Assembly (NCBI GenBank): GCA_034387635.1
Contig: JAOANU010000001.1
Coordinates: forward strand, 186,001 to 250,000
DNA: 64,000 bases
Direction: 5' to 3'
Source of the DNA: Rhodosporidiobolus odoratus
Taxonomy: Eukaryota; Basidiomycota; Microbotryomycetes; Sporidiobolales; Sporidiobolaceae
The position numbers were made by a program, and so were the translations under genes. The notes beneath the pieces are model-generated. The model was not told where the DNA came from. It searched no databases and saw only the letters and a program-made list of their open reading frames with translations. This document shows positions 35,901 through 45,540 of this stretch, piece after piece (within the stretch, counting starts at the first letter, position 1; the number at the start of each line of letters is the position of its first letter).

Positions 35901-37236
35901 CTATTCAGTGGTTTGCATGACCTCTGCCAGAAGCTCGACCAAGACACCCTCGACCACTATCAGGTCTTTCGCAGCACCTACGGCCTTACTGCGCCTACCC
36001 CTTCTGCTTTTCTTTCCTCGATCATAACCTCATCCTGCCTTTCCCACCTCGAGCTCATTCGGTTCTACTGTCATTCTCCGCTGACCCCACCTCGCTTCTC
36101 GAGTGAGTCTCGTACTCCTATCCAAGTGGATGTTGATAAGGAGAACAATAACTGCTTCCTCCTCAAGCTGTTCTCGCCAGCCCTCAATCCCGGGCTCCTT
36201 ACCGACCGCGCACCGGAGGCTCAACACTTTGGCGTCCACGAGTGCGAGCCGGACGACGAAGACCTTGCCAACCTTCCTTCCGAGCCTCAACCTCCGATCT
36301 CTATTGCCGCCGAGCAACGCAGTGGAAACATGGTGGAGTCTGGCCATGCTCGTGTCTACGAAGTGGTCGGCAAGCACCTCAACATCACTGACACTGTCCT
36401 CAGGTAAGCCACACCTCCACCCCTCCTGGACAACCGCTGACTCCTCCCTCATGCACTAGGCGTGCCGAATACGACTACGGGTTCGTTCAAGATCGAGCAA
36501 TTGGTCACGCCTTCGGCGTTTTTCCCGGTGGAGCGTCACAGCAACCCGCAAAGGCCGCTGCCCAGCGACGCAACACGAAGGGAATCACGGCTGCCGCCAA
36601 GGCCCCCAGTAATACTCGGGCCAATAGTAGTGGCATCGTACGGGATCGCACAGTAGGTACCGAGCAGGTTATTCAGCCTGCTGCCGCCTCCATCTCCGCT
36701 GCGCTCTACTCTCGCTCCTTTGAACTCGTGCAGCCCCCTTATGCAACTTGTCCCCTCCGGGCGGGAGACCACTGACAGGACCTCTCCCCCCAGCTCACAT
36801 GCTCCAACGCTCGTTCTCGGCTCCTCAGCCTGCATTCTCGCAACCGCATGCTGGCTCAACCCAGGCCACCTCCCACGATATTTCCCTCTCTCACCTTCAC
36901 CAGAACCACACTGCCTATCCCCCCTTCAGCTACAAGCAGACCACCTCCGTTGACCCCCTCACCCGCAGCCAATCCTCCTTCACTTCTCAGGTCACCCCTG
37001 CCTTCACTCCTCACCTGAATCCCACTACAGACACTCAACCCTTCTCAGTCGCAGCGAACAGCTCGCAGTACTACGACGTGCAGATGTCCAACCCTTCGGT
37101 TCAGCACGGGTACTTCTCGGAAATATACCCCGCTTCCAACTCCTTCTACACTTCCGACCCGTCGCCTTCAGCCCCTGCCCATTTTTCCGCGACAGCCGCC
37201 TTTGAGTCGGGTCCCACCGACATGTACTACTACTAG
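32913..37236 (+). CDS. Hypothetical large multi-exon protein B
   Basis: Not recognised. The ATG at 32913 starts MSEFSNWIQLHGLQKQHVLL. Traced splices (phase 0 at GTGCGT, GTTCGT, GTAAGA) give GLEEYMSQHAGGTEATSTAL, ELALSEKTEGLL and FRSKTGVVLNPQKKEDLDAV. Next is VNGFVSLFRSSKPVRVAKTY, followed by a Cys/His-bearing stretch (CRGIRHCAHMPQQ; CQATVNGAKCQGSLIFRLYH). Central exons read DPVAWLQWFWNEQVKVDADR, EFIAVFLYRETAMRLV, GRVLARKGQGAEPWVLVVEA and EINHLKAWGKLASGEFLRH. The C-terminal 150 residues are Ser/Pro/Gln-rich and end ESGPTDMYYY. The many exons with conserved-looking blocks argue for a real gene of roughly 1,000 residues. A transposase origin was considered but no DDE triad or zinc motif was convincing. 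It could be two genes split near 35.8 kb. Confidence 0.55.
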
Positions 37237-39023
37237 GTACCGAAGGTGGAAAGTAGAACAAAGGTAGATCGGAGGGACTGGGTGGGAAGGGTTAGGGGGA
37301 GGCGGAAGAGGGAAGAGGGGCGGAAGCGATGAGCGGTGGAGTTGGGAGTCGGGCAGTGACGTCGGGCAGTGACGATGGTCGAGATAGGTGGTATGCGCGA
37401 AGGGGAGGCGGAGAGGTCGAGATAGACAGGACAGGAGGGGAGAGAAGGGAAAGGGTGGAAGGGAGGGGGGAAAGCGGAAGGAAAAGGAGGGTGACGAGTA
37501 CGAGGAGACGAGGGAGGTGAGGGGCGGAGCGGTATGGGGTCGGCAACGAAGCTTGCGCTGTCGACGGGAGTGGAACGCCCGTAGATGGCGGGAGGGAGGA
37601 GGCAATGGATGTGTTTGGAAAAAAAGAAAAAAAGAAACGAAGGCGCAAGTCAGCACATCCATGGCAGGAGATCAGCTGCACTGCGAAGCACCGAGTACTC
37701 AGCTACAGCACCTGGCGGGGCGACTTGCACTAGCTCAGCCCGGTGACTTCGGCGCACCAGTCTCTGAAACAGGCAAGATGTGAAAGCGGAAAGAAGACGC
37801 ACCGGTCTCTCGCCGTCTTCTCGCCTACGCTTCGACATGCTTCCAAGATGTTGCTGCCAACCGTCGCTGAACAAACACGATACCAGCAGCCCAGCGCTTC
37901 GAGCAGAAGTGACGGCGAGAAAGGAGAAACAGCACGAAGGAGAACGCAAGCCGTTCTGCGCGGAGTACGGCGGTGCCGGAAAGCGTCGGTAGCAAGCATT
38001 AGGCCCGAAGACCGCTATTACGTGCATTGTTCAACGCATGCTCCTGACAACCCAAGCCACCGGTTGCGGAGCGGCGATGGCCGCTCTGCCAGGTGAGGAG
38101 CGTCGAACGGTCGGTTCTGGCAAGCCGGGTGCAGTACGCAAAGAGTCCTGCAATTGCCATGAAATACGGGGTCAGCTGAGCATCCTCAGGGTCGGGTTTG
38201 CCCGCTACCCCTACTAGTGTCCCGAATTCGAATCAGCGTCTTAGGAGTGAAGGCAAGTGAAGAGAGGCGGGAAAACGATGACGTACGGATTGGCGTGATA
38301 TGCAAGCGAGTACTCTGCGCACCGGGCAGATAGCTGAGGCGTCGGGCATGGCGGAAACGTGAAGGTTGAACGAAGTGAGTGCGAGAGCGGGAGGTCGACA
38401 GGCGGATTGAAGGGGCAGCTGAGGCGGTAGGTCGTGTTGCAGCGGGTTGGTAGAGTGTCGGGCAGCAGTGGAATCAGCTAGCAAGACAACACGATGAAGA
38501 GAGAAAGCAGCTATTCAGAATCAAGTCTGCAACAACAACGACAATCAGTACTCTACTCGGAAGACAACGGACTAGGTTCCGCTTCCACAGACGTAGTATT
38601 ACAGCATGTATGGCGCGGTGCTATCCTACAGTGCGGTCAAAGAACAGGTGTACAAGTGTTGAGTGCAAACCCTTCCTCTGCTCCGGGTTCCGCCATTACG
38701 AGCTCAAGTCGGTGCACGCTGGGTACACGCATGCGCAACGTTCGCGCGTTCCAACGCATACAACAAGCAAGAACGCGAGCTCGTAAGAGAGTACATGCAC
38801 GGTCGGACCGAAGCGCCGATCACAGGCAGAAACCATTTCGTTCGTGCTCGTGCCCGTGGTCACTCCTGGGCCTGGTTGGGAACAGTGGTAGCACATGCTA
38901 TATGGGGGCTACTGGCCGCGCGGGGGCGATCGAGGGCGTCAAGAACCCATTCCCAACCTTCTCCTTCCGCTGATAACGCTTTCTTACCTGCAGATCTATT
39001 CCTTCTTGCCCGATATTCACGAC
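37237..39023. other. Intergenic with purine-rich tract
   Basis: 1.8 kb. Positions about 37250-37640 of the plus strand are almost entirely G and A with many GGGAGG/GGAAGG words. The rest (37.7-39.0 kb) shows no gene I can support. Confidence 0.4.
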
Positions 39024-40280
39024 ATGAGCCACGCTTCGACCTCTCCTGCCGCCAGCCCGCGGGCTTCTTCCGGTTTCCTCGCGTTCCAGGACTCGCCAAA
39101 ACCACCTCGACCGGAGGGAATCCCTTTTCCTGCCGCTTATGATCTCTTCATGCAGTGAGTCTCATCTCCTTCATCTACTCCTCTCCTCTATACTCGTTCT
39201 CTACGGTGCGCGTGCACTGGGGTACCCGTCTTCGCTTTCTGTCTCTTCGTTCCCCCTCTTTTCTCCCATCATTCTGTTCCGACTGCTTGACCTCGCGACT
39301 TGATTCCGTCTTCGTTACACGGCTGTGCCGCAAAATGCCATCAAGAGCGCTGCGCTGACTCGCCTCTTTCTCCGCAGTCCCGTTACCCCCCTCATCTTCT
39401 CCGTACTTTGCCACCGCCAAAACCCTCTCGCACTACCAGAATGGCCGCAACCGCATCAAAGGTCGAGACGCCGTAGTCACCCATAACCTCTTTCTCGCGG
39501 TATACTCGGCGTGGACGTTCGTGGACACAGCACCGCAGATCTTTGGCGCTTTTTGGAGGGGTTGGATGGTGCGTTCTCCCCTCCGCTCTCCCGCACTGCC
39601 CGCTTCCATACCCCAGATTGCGGACTGTTGCTCCGACTGGCAGCTGACATTACCCTGATCTGAGCAGGCAAACGGCATCGCTGGGCTTGCGCACGCTTTC
39701 TGCGACTCGCAACTCGTCGTATGGGGCTCGCAGACTTGCCCTCGCTACACCCATCTCTCCAAGTACTTACGAGTGCGCCGCTTTCTTTCCTTCCCCTTCT
39801 CCCTCATTCTATTGCCGAGCTGACCATCCTTTTGCCCATGTTCTTTCCGCAGGATCATCCTGCTGCTCAAGGGCAAGAAGGTTGGTATGCTGCTGGTGCT
39901 GTCTAGACAAGGTTTGCTGGCTACTGTGCACAGGCTATCCCGTGAGTCCTCCGGTCCTCCTTCTCCTTGTTCGTCGACTTGGCAGATCCGCTCACCGCTG
40001 ACCACTTTTGCCCGCAATGCTGCAGTATCTGGCTCTTCTGTGTCTTCAACAGCTTTGTCCACTCGATCATGTGAGTCTTCGCTCCAGTGTGTCTTTGCTG
40101 ACCTTGAACCGTCTTACCGTTCATCCACTCTCGCGGCGGCTTACTAGGTTGTTCAGATGCGTTACTCATACACGCTGCGAGGTTGTGTCTCGTACTCGTC
40201 CGGCTCTCGGGGCTGTAGGATGACCATTCTCACACCATGTCGGCACGATTTTACCTCATCCACGGCGCTTCTTGATCGAC
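39024..40280 (+). pseudogene. Decayed fatty-acid elongase (ELO family)
   Basis: Blocks of an ELO/3-ketoacyl-CoA synthase occur in correct order and strand, separated by plausible introns: MSHASTSPAASPRASS, PFPAAYDLFM, PVTPLIFSV, ATAKTLSHYQNGRNRIKGRD, NLFLAVYSAWTFVDTAPQIF, GIAGLAHAFCDSQLVVWG, YTHLSKY, IILLLKGKKVGML, AGAV, RFAGYCAQAIP and IWLFCVFNSFVHSIM. Lesions visible: the frame changes between FSV and FATAKTL (about 39404); the SKYYE block is out of frame by one base (about 39766) and its IDT is missing; the catalytic HxxHH box that should precede AGAV (about 39890) is absent; and an in-frame TAG (39903-39905) follows AGAV. The C-terminal third is only faintly traceable. Homology is clear; non-function is inferred from the lost histidine box. 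Confidence 0.72.
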
Positions 40281-40875
40281 ACACGCACGCTTTATAGCTC
40301 GAGCGATCCGGCGGCGTGTTCCTCGGTGAGTATTTCCCGCCTTTCCTCCATCTTCCACTTCCTTGCTCTCCTTTTGCTCGGCCCCCTGACACTGGTTCCT
40401 CCTTCCTTCTCACCCTTGTCGGTACCATACAATCGCCCCTTCCTTCTCTTGTCGCCCCTGCCCACACCTGCTGCCTTGATCTCGGCCTCTCCTTCCTCTA
40501 CTACTGTTCATCCGCTTGCCTGCCATGCACCATCGCTTCTTTCGCTGTCGAACTTTCGCCCATACTCCTCAACGCCTCGCTCGAGCCGATAGCGTACCTC
40601 CCGTCGTCGCGGTCCGCATCGTTTCGCCGCGCTCATCCTCTTTCTTTGATCATGCCGAGTCAACGCTAACCTACGCTCTTTTCTCTTTCTATCCTCGCTC
40701 TCGCTGAATTTGTCATTTTGCTGGTGAGTCCAGTCCTTCCCTTTGTCCTGCTTTGCTACCCGCGCGCTGACCATTTCTCGCTCCCTTTCCTTTTCGACCT
40801 CCCCCCCATCTTTCATCTCTTCTCAACCTCCCCTTTCTGCTCTTCCACCCGGACTGCGCCCATGCACTGATAGCG
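40281..40875. other. Pyrimidine-rich stretch downstream of ELO pseudogene
   Basis: Strongly T/C-rich on the plus strand. It may contain degraded remains of the ELO C-terminus (for example LTYALFSFY near 40666) but nothing I can annotate with confidence. Confidence 0.3.
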
Positions 40876-40980
40876 ATTATAGGGTACCCTGACCGCCCCC
40901 GTTAGGTCTAAGGTTGAGCACGTCAGGGTACCCTGACATGAGCTGACATGAGAGCAAAAGCACACTGACTCATGCCCTAG
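40876..40980. repeat. 105-bp direct repeat, copy 1
   Basis: Matches 41719-41823 at 103 of 105 positions by eye (differences at 40908 and 40923). It contains a perfect 12-bp inverted pair, GGGTACCCTGAC at 40882-40893 and GTCAGGGTACCC at 40922-40933, able to form a hairpin. Confidence 0.95.
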
Positions 40981-41130
40981 ACTGAGAAACCATGCCGTTC
41001 TAGGTTGCGGGCAGGCAGGACCAGCATCATCAGGCAGTCGGACACGAGAGTAGCCCCATGTGAGGCAAACTCCAGCCAGTTTAGCAGGTTTGATGCAAGT
41101 TGCTTTTGTGAAAAAACTGGAAAACCCTTT

Positions 41131-41150
41131 TTTGCGAGTTAACTCGCAAA
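41131..41150. repeat. Isolated perfect 20-bp palindrome, founder-like unit of the array
   Basis: TTTGCGAGTTAACTCGCAAA is fully self-complementary. It shares its core with the tandem units that begin about 146 bp further on. Confidence 0.9.
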
Positions 41151-41274
41151 AATGGCGGACCCGACAAAAAGGACACAAAAATCCGGCCTCAAATAGGAAA
41201 AACACGGTCTGAATGGCAAGAAACAGCGTTTTCAGCGGATTTATGGACCAGTTTTTGGTCAAAAACGGTTGGCA

Positions 41275-41557
41275 GATTTGCGAGTTAACTTCCAAATTTG
41301 AAAACCGTTTTTGCGAGTTAACTGCCAAATTTCATATGGATTTGCGAGTTAACTTCCAAATTTGAAAACCGTTTTTGCAAGTTAACTTCCAAATCTCGGA
41401 CGTATTTGCAAGTTAACTTCCAAATTTGAACATCGATTTTGCGAGTTAACTCGCAAATCCTGCTGGCTGATTTGCAAGTTAACTCGCAAATCCTGTTGGT
41501 CGATTTGCAAGTTAACCAGCAAATCCTGTCGGTTGCTCTACAAGTAAACTTCCAATT
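41275..41557. repeat. Tandem array of nine 31-33 bp palindromic units
   Basis: Each unit carries a variant of TTTGCRAGTTAACTYSCAAAT. The GTTAAC cores start at 41284, 41317, 41348, 41381, 41412, 41445, 41478, 41511 and a degenerate GTAAAC at 41544. Spacings are 33, 31, 33, 31, 33, 33, 33 and 33 bp. The linkers of about 10-12 bp fall into two families: TTGAAAACCG-like in the first half and CCTGYTGGYYGA-like in the second. The 33-bp parts translate as 11-residue repeats on both strands, but I regard this as non-coding satellite. Confidence 0.92.
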
Positions 41558-41718
41558 TGTCTCATTCCTCAAGTCAACTGCCATGTCCCCAGAGGGCCAG
41601 TCCAAAGTTGATTTGCACACTTCCAAGCACAAACTGCGCAGGGTGTATACAACCCTGCTGTAGTTGTGATCGACCACTTGTTACAGCAGACAGTAGACCC
41701 TCCTTGCAAAGGAAACTC

Positions 41719-41823
41719 ATTATAGGGTACCCTGACCGCCCCCGTTAGGTGTAAGGTTGAGCACGGCAGGGTACCCTGACATGAGCTGACATGAGAGCAA
41801 AAGCACACTGACTCATGCCCTAG
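41719..41823. repeat. 105-bp direct repeat, copy 2
   Basis: Second copy of 40876-40980 at an offset of 843 bp. The substitution at 41766 breaks one pair of its internal inverted repeat. The two copies bracket the palindromic array. Confidence 0.95.
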
Positions 41824-42558
41824 CCACTATGTTCGGGCCGGATTACGCCGTAATCCGGCCCCCCTGTCCCGTTCACTCTCGCGTACGGACCAAAGAAGAA
41901 TTGACTTAGCAGCGGAGAGAATGAAGTGTGAGGACTCTTCCTTGCACAGAACGTGTTCTGTCCATCCAAAGTGGCCTGTTTCAGCAGAGATGGTGTTAGC
42001 CCAGGACTGGACTGTGAAAGGAGAGGTTGGGCTAACCCTGACTGAAGTTGCCACGTTGACATAAGCACCATCACGACCAAGGCTGCAGCTTCATGCAAGT
42101 GATCAAAGTTGAAAGACGTGGTAAATTTGGCTTCAGTGTGCACGTAGAGGCACTCAGGCTTTGTCCCATAGGCGTGTATCAGACAGGGTACAGGACAACC
42201 AAGTAACTCTACCAGAAAGAATGTAGTAGAAAGAGAGCAACATACGATCAGGCCTTACCCAGCAGGCTCAGCAGTTCCAGCACAACAGCTTCTGTCCAGG
42301 GTCACGCAGATGGTGCAGCAACACGGTGAGGATATGGACACCCTATGCTCACCATGATATCATTCACTATGCATGTCATGCGGAACAAGATCTGCCTTTG
42401 TATATTGTCACCACCTGACGATAGAAAGCAAAGTGTACATGGACTCTAAGTGACATTGATCGCAAGAGTTGCTACAGTACGGGTGGAAAAGGAGAGGCCC
42501 TGTGCTCAATTGAGGTAATGAAAGAGGGCGGCAAGGGTACCAGCACTAAAGCATTGTA
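41824..42558. other. Repeat-island sequence, no gene
   Basis: Includes a perfect hairpin at 41835-41861 (12-bp arms GGGCCGGATTAC and GTAATCCGGCCC around GCC). Otherwise unassigned, with visibly lower GC than the flanking genes. Confidence 0.5.
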
Positions 42559-43226
42559 CAGTAGGGACACCCTATAAGGAACACATTGGTTTGAGGGATC
42601 TCTGTTCCTTATAGAGTGGCGTTTATTACAAAGGTCAACCTATACCAGATTGTAGCCCTTGCTCTGATTCCTTGACAACTTGTCTCTGTTCTTCGCTAGC
42701 TAGTGTATAGACCGAGGAAAGTGAGCATGAAGTTGGGAAGGTTGTATTTCGCTAAGTCCCAGGTCGAGGGTTCGAACCCGGTTCACTCCTCTATTTCGGA
42801 ACTTTTTGAAAGTGCCTGAAAAGACTGTCACAGTTTGAATACAATGCTTGCAAGCCTTCAAGCACTGAGAGAAGGCAGGAGTATAGATGAGAGAAGAGAG
42901 AGACAAGCGAAAAGGGTGTTCACTCTTCTGGGCCCATGTCTGAATTGAACTGGCTAGTTGGCATGGAGGCCAAAAAGCGGGCTCAGCCACAATGAAAGAA
43001 CATCCGTCAATTACCAACTGCACTATCGGTCTAGCACATGCACACTTTCGGTTTATGGCACATGATACTGTGATCCAGTATAACAAACTTTCGTTCCCCA
43101 CAGCTGTTTGTTCCCTATAGGGCTGTTCTGATCCTGGCACCATACAACGGGCAAGGGAATCTGACTTTCTGGTTCTTACAGAGTGGAATTTTTTATAGGG
43201 ATGGTTGCTATGGAGGGTCCCTACTG
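42559..43226. mobile_element. Non-autonomous pogo/Tc1-mariner-like element (MITE), 668 bp
   Basis: Begins CAGTAGGGAC (42559-42568) and ends GTCCCTACTG (43217-43226), a perfect 10-bp terminal inverted repeat. It is flanked on each side by TA, the target duplication of Tc1/mariner elements. TIRs starting CAGT are typical of the pogo/Tigger branch. Sub-terminal CCCTATAA and CACTCTRTAAG motifs recur near both ends. A second inverted pair, CTATAAGGAACA (42572-42583) and TGTTCCTTATAG (42603-42614), forms a hairpin near the left end. There is no transposase frame inside. Confidence 0.6.
42720..42790 (+). tRNA. tRNA-like sequence (probable tRNA pseudogene or SINE head)
   Basis: An A-box-like GCATGAAGTTGGG (42725-42737) is followed 31 bases later by an exact B-box GGTTCGAACCC (42769-42779). 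AGTGA (42720-42724) can pair with TCACT (42783-42787) as part of an acceptor stem, and a T5 run (42803-42807) could terminate Pol III. The T-stem pairs poorly (only two clean pairs) and I cannot assign an anticodon. A functional tRNA is therefore unlikely. Confidence 0.4.
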
Positions 43227-43783
43227 TAGTCAGTCTCTACCTTCCCAAGCTGTTTCTATCCTTCCGCCATTGGTGTAGGCAATACTCCCTTATGACTCCC
43301 AGTGCTAGGTTGCACTGCGCTTCCGGTGTGGGGAAAACACTGTGGACAAGTTGTAAGAGGCTGTTGAGTGAAGGGACTGTGAGAGGGAGCACAGGAGCCA
43401 TATGGGTTCAGCCCAATCACAAAGCATGGCCTAGCCCAGGTGTATCCCTCGTTTTCAACAACGGTGGGTGCAAGGTTAGTCAGGCAAGGGAGGGAAACAA
43501 CAAGACAGCACCGGGAAAGAGGAGAGTAAGCAAGACAAAGGATGGACTGAATGGCAAGGGACAGAAGATTGGGTGTAACGGCTAGCGAGAAGTAGCTTAC
43601 CTGGGCATGACTGGGGGAAATGCCGACAAGCGGCGGTGCAAACTTTGAAGTAAAGCGGAACTTTGGAAGTTGAATGCCATTTCTAGTAACACACCATGGA
43701 GAACAACAGAAATATGATGAGGACGGTGAAGATGGGGGCTCATTGGGAATAGAAGTGGGCCCATCTTTCTGAGGTAAGCAGTC
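43227..43783. other. Repeat-island sequence, no gene
   Basis: Unassigned sequence between the MITE and the gag-like gene. An open frame at 43205-43585 has no recognisable domain. Confidence 0.35.
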
Positions 43784-45540
43784 TCAATGAGAGCGGCTGT
43801 TGTTGTTGTTGTTGCCGTTGCGTGAGTTGTTGCGACCAGAATGAGAAGGTCGCAAGTAGCTGACGTTGTTGTTGCTCTCCTGTCTACGCTGAGGCTGGGG
43901 GAAGCCGAACTGAGTTTTGAGCATCTTGAGAGCCTGCTCAATGTTGCGCACTTCCTTGACCATGTCACAGCAAAGGATCTCCTCCTTGCGGTTCCGACCG
44001 CGGAGGCCCTCCTCTCGGTAGAGATGCATCTTGATGTCCGAACACAAAGTCGTGACAAAGCGTTTCTTGTGTTGCATAGGAGTGGCCTCGTTGAGCCTCT
44101 CAGTAATCTCAAGAAGCTTGGTGTCAAAGTCAGAGAATGACATGAAGGAACCATCCCTCCTGCGCTGCCAGAAGGGCTTCCCACTCGACCTCAGCCTTGT
44201 GTGGTCATCCTTGTAGACATAGCAAGCGTAGAGCTTGTCGCAGATCCTACCAAGAGGCCAGGGGGAAGTCATGGTGCGCCAGTGAACCAGTTCACCAGGG
44301 AGGTAAAGGTCAAGATCTTTCTGAACCTCTCTGTTGGTCCAATCACCGGCAGCGACTTTGAGCGTGCTGATGGCAATGTTTGTAGCGTACTGAGAGGTTC
44401 CGTGGATCATAGCTGTCCTTAGTTGCGAGCGAAGAGCCATGTATCAGCGGTCGAGTTCAAGAGGAGAATCCTTCCTTCCGGAATACTTGCGCAAGATTTC
44501 CAGCTTGAAGGGAGCCTTGAAGTCCTTGGTAGCGACTCCTTCGAGCAGAGTTCCCGCTTTCAGATAGGCGTGTCTTGCGGCGCGGGGAATCTCCCAATGG
44601 TTGTCATCACTAGACGACTCGCTCGAAGTGTCACTCGAGTCAGAGCTGCTTCCATTGTCTCCTCTGCCGCTGGCATTTACGATAACACCTGCAGGCGTCG
44701 AGGTACAAACATAGGTTCCACCACTAGCCGCCATGGGAGTGGAGACTTGAGTGAAAGAAGCAGCTTCAGCCCTGCGGCGGTTGTTCTCAGCTGCGACTCT
44801 CTCCTCAGTCTCTCGGCGCTCCCTAGCGCGAGCAATAGTGCCCATGACGTGAGCAACTTTGCGGGACAAACGCTCCGGCGTGTCCGTTGCGACCGGAAGC
44901 GAACCAAAGGAAATGCCCTTGGGGTGTTTCTCAGTGGTCACAGCGACCTGCCAGTTGTCCTGCTTGATCAAAGGGAAGTTGGTGCTCTTGGTCTTGAGCG
45001 GCAAGGCTCTCTGTACGTCGCAAGCAACCAATTTAGCAATAGAGGAGGCCCTTTCTTCGACCTTCTCAGGTTGAACCTTCTGATTAATTAGCCTGGCAAA
45101 AGTTACTGGGTCCATTCCGGCGCGACCTAGCGTTGCAAGGAGCTTGTCTACAATGCTAGTAGGGTCTAACTTGACTTATTGACCCTTGAAAAGCAGGAGA
45201 AACCTGGACACCAGCAGCCGCAGCTTGCTCTGAAGTAACATGACAGCCAAGCTCACATCGATGGGCCAACAGCAATTTAAGCATGCGCGGTGCAGAAGTG
45301 CGTGCAGAAATAGTTTGCCTTCTAAGTCTAAGGTGAAAAGGAGCCCAATGCTTGACAGTTTTGACTGCATGTGTCAGGAGATAAGAAAGCACCTGCTGTT
45401 TCTCAGCCACACTCGAATCAGCTTCTACACCGTCAAAGCCAATGCTGCGGTTTGACGGCTGTGCCCTGGCACCCTGGTTTGACATTTCAATCTGGGTTTG
45501 CTCCTTGTTCTGTTGCTGCACCAGAGTTTGCAATTGAGTT
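43784..45540 (-). pseudogene. Retrotransposon gag-like gene, broken
   Basis: Reading right to left, a first frame (45533-45156) is Gln/Ala-rich and ends QGSISQVRPY. A one-base change of frame gives VKLDPTSIVDKLLATLGRAG, continuing from the ATG at 45115 as MDPVTFARLINQKVQPEKVE. An in-frame TGA at 44446-44444 after LELDR is immediately followed, in the same frame, by YMALRSQLRTAMIHGTSQYA. The latter half has a gag-like helical core (FMSFSDFDTKLLEITERLNE, HKKRFVTTLCSDIKMHLYRE) and ends in an Asn/Ser/Arg-rich tail. No protease, RT or integrase frame follows downstream. The gag assignment is from general character, not a named family match. Confidence 0.5.

Noticed and set aside
32913..36000. Hypothetical B as a DDE or KDZ-type transposase
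   Set aside because: Considered because of its Cys/His segments and position beside the repeat island. I could not find a convincing catalytic triad, terminal inverted repeats or target duplication.
41275..41557. CRISPR-like array
   Set aside because: Repeats of about 21 bp with 10-12 bp linkers that resemble one another, no cas genes, and a clearly eukaryotic intron-containing context. A satellite or iteron array fits better.
41318..41677. Minus-strand frame of 11-residue repeats across the palindromic array
   Set aside because: 33-bp units give 11-residue repeats in any open frame, on both strands. The two 31-bp spacings break the phase, so the frame is a by-product of the repeat.
40876..41823. 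105-bp repeats as LTRs of a small TRIM element
   Set aside because: They lack TG...CA ends, there is no matching target duplication at the outer edges (flanks differ), and no primer site or polypurine tract.
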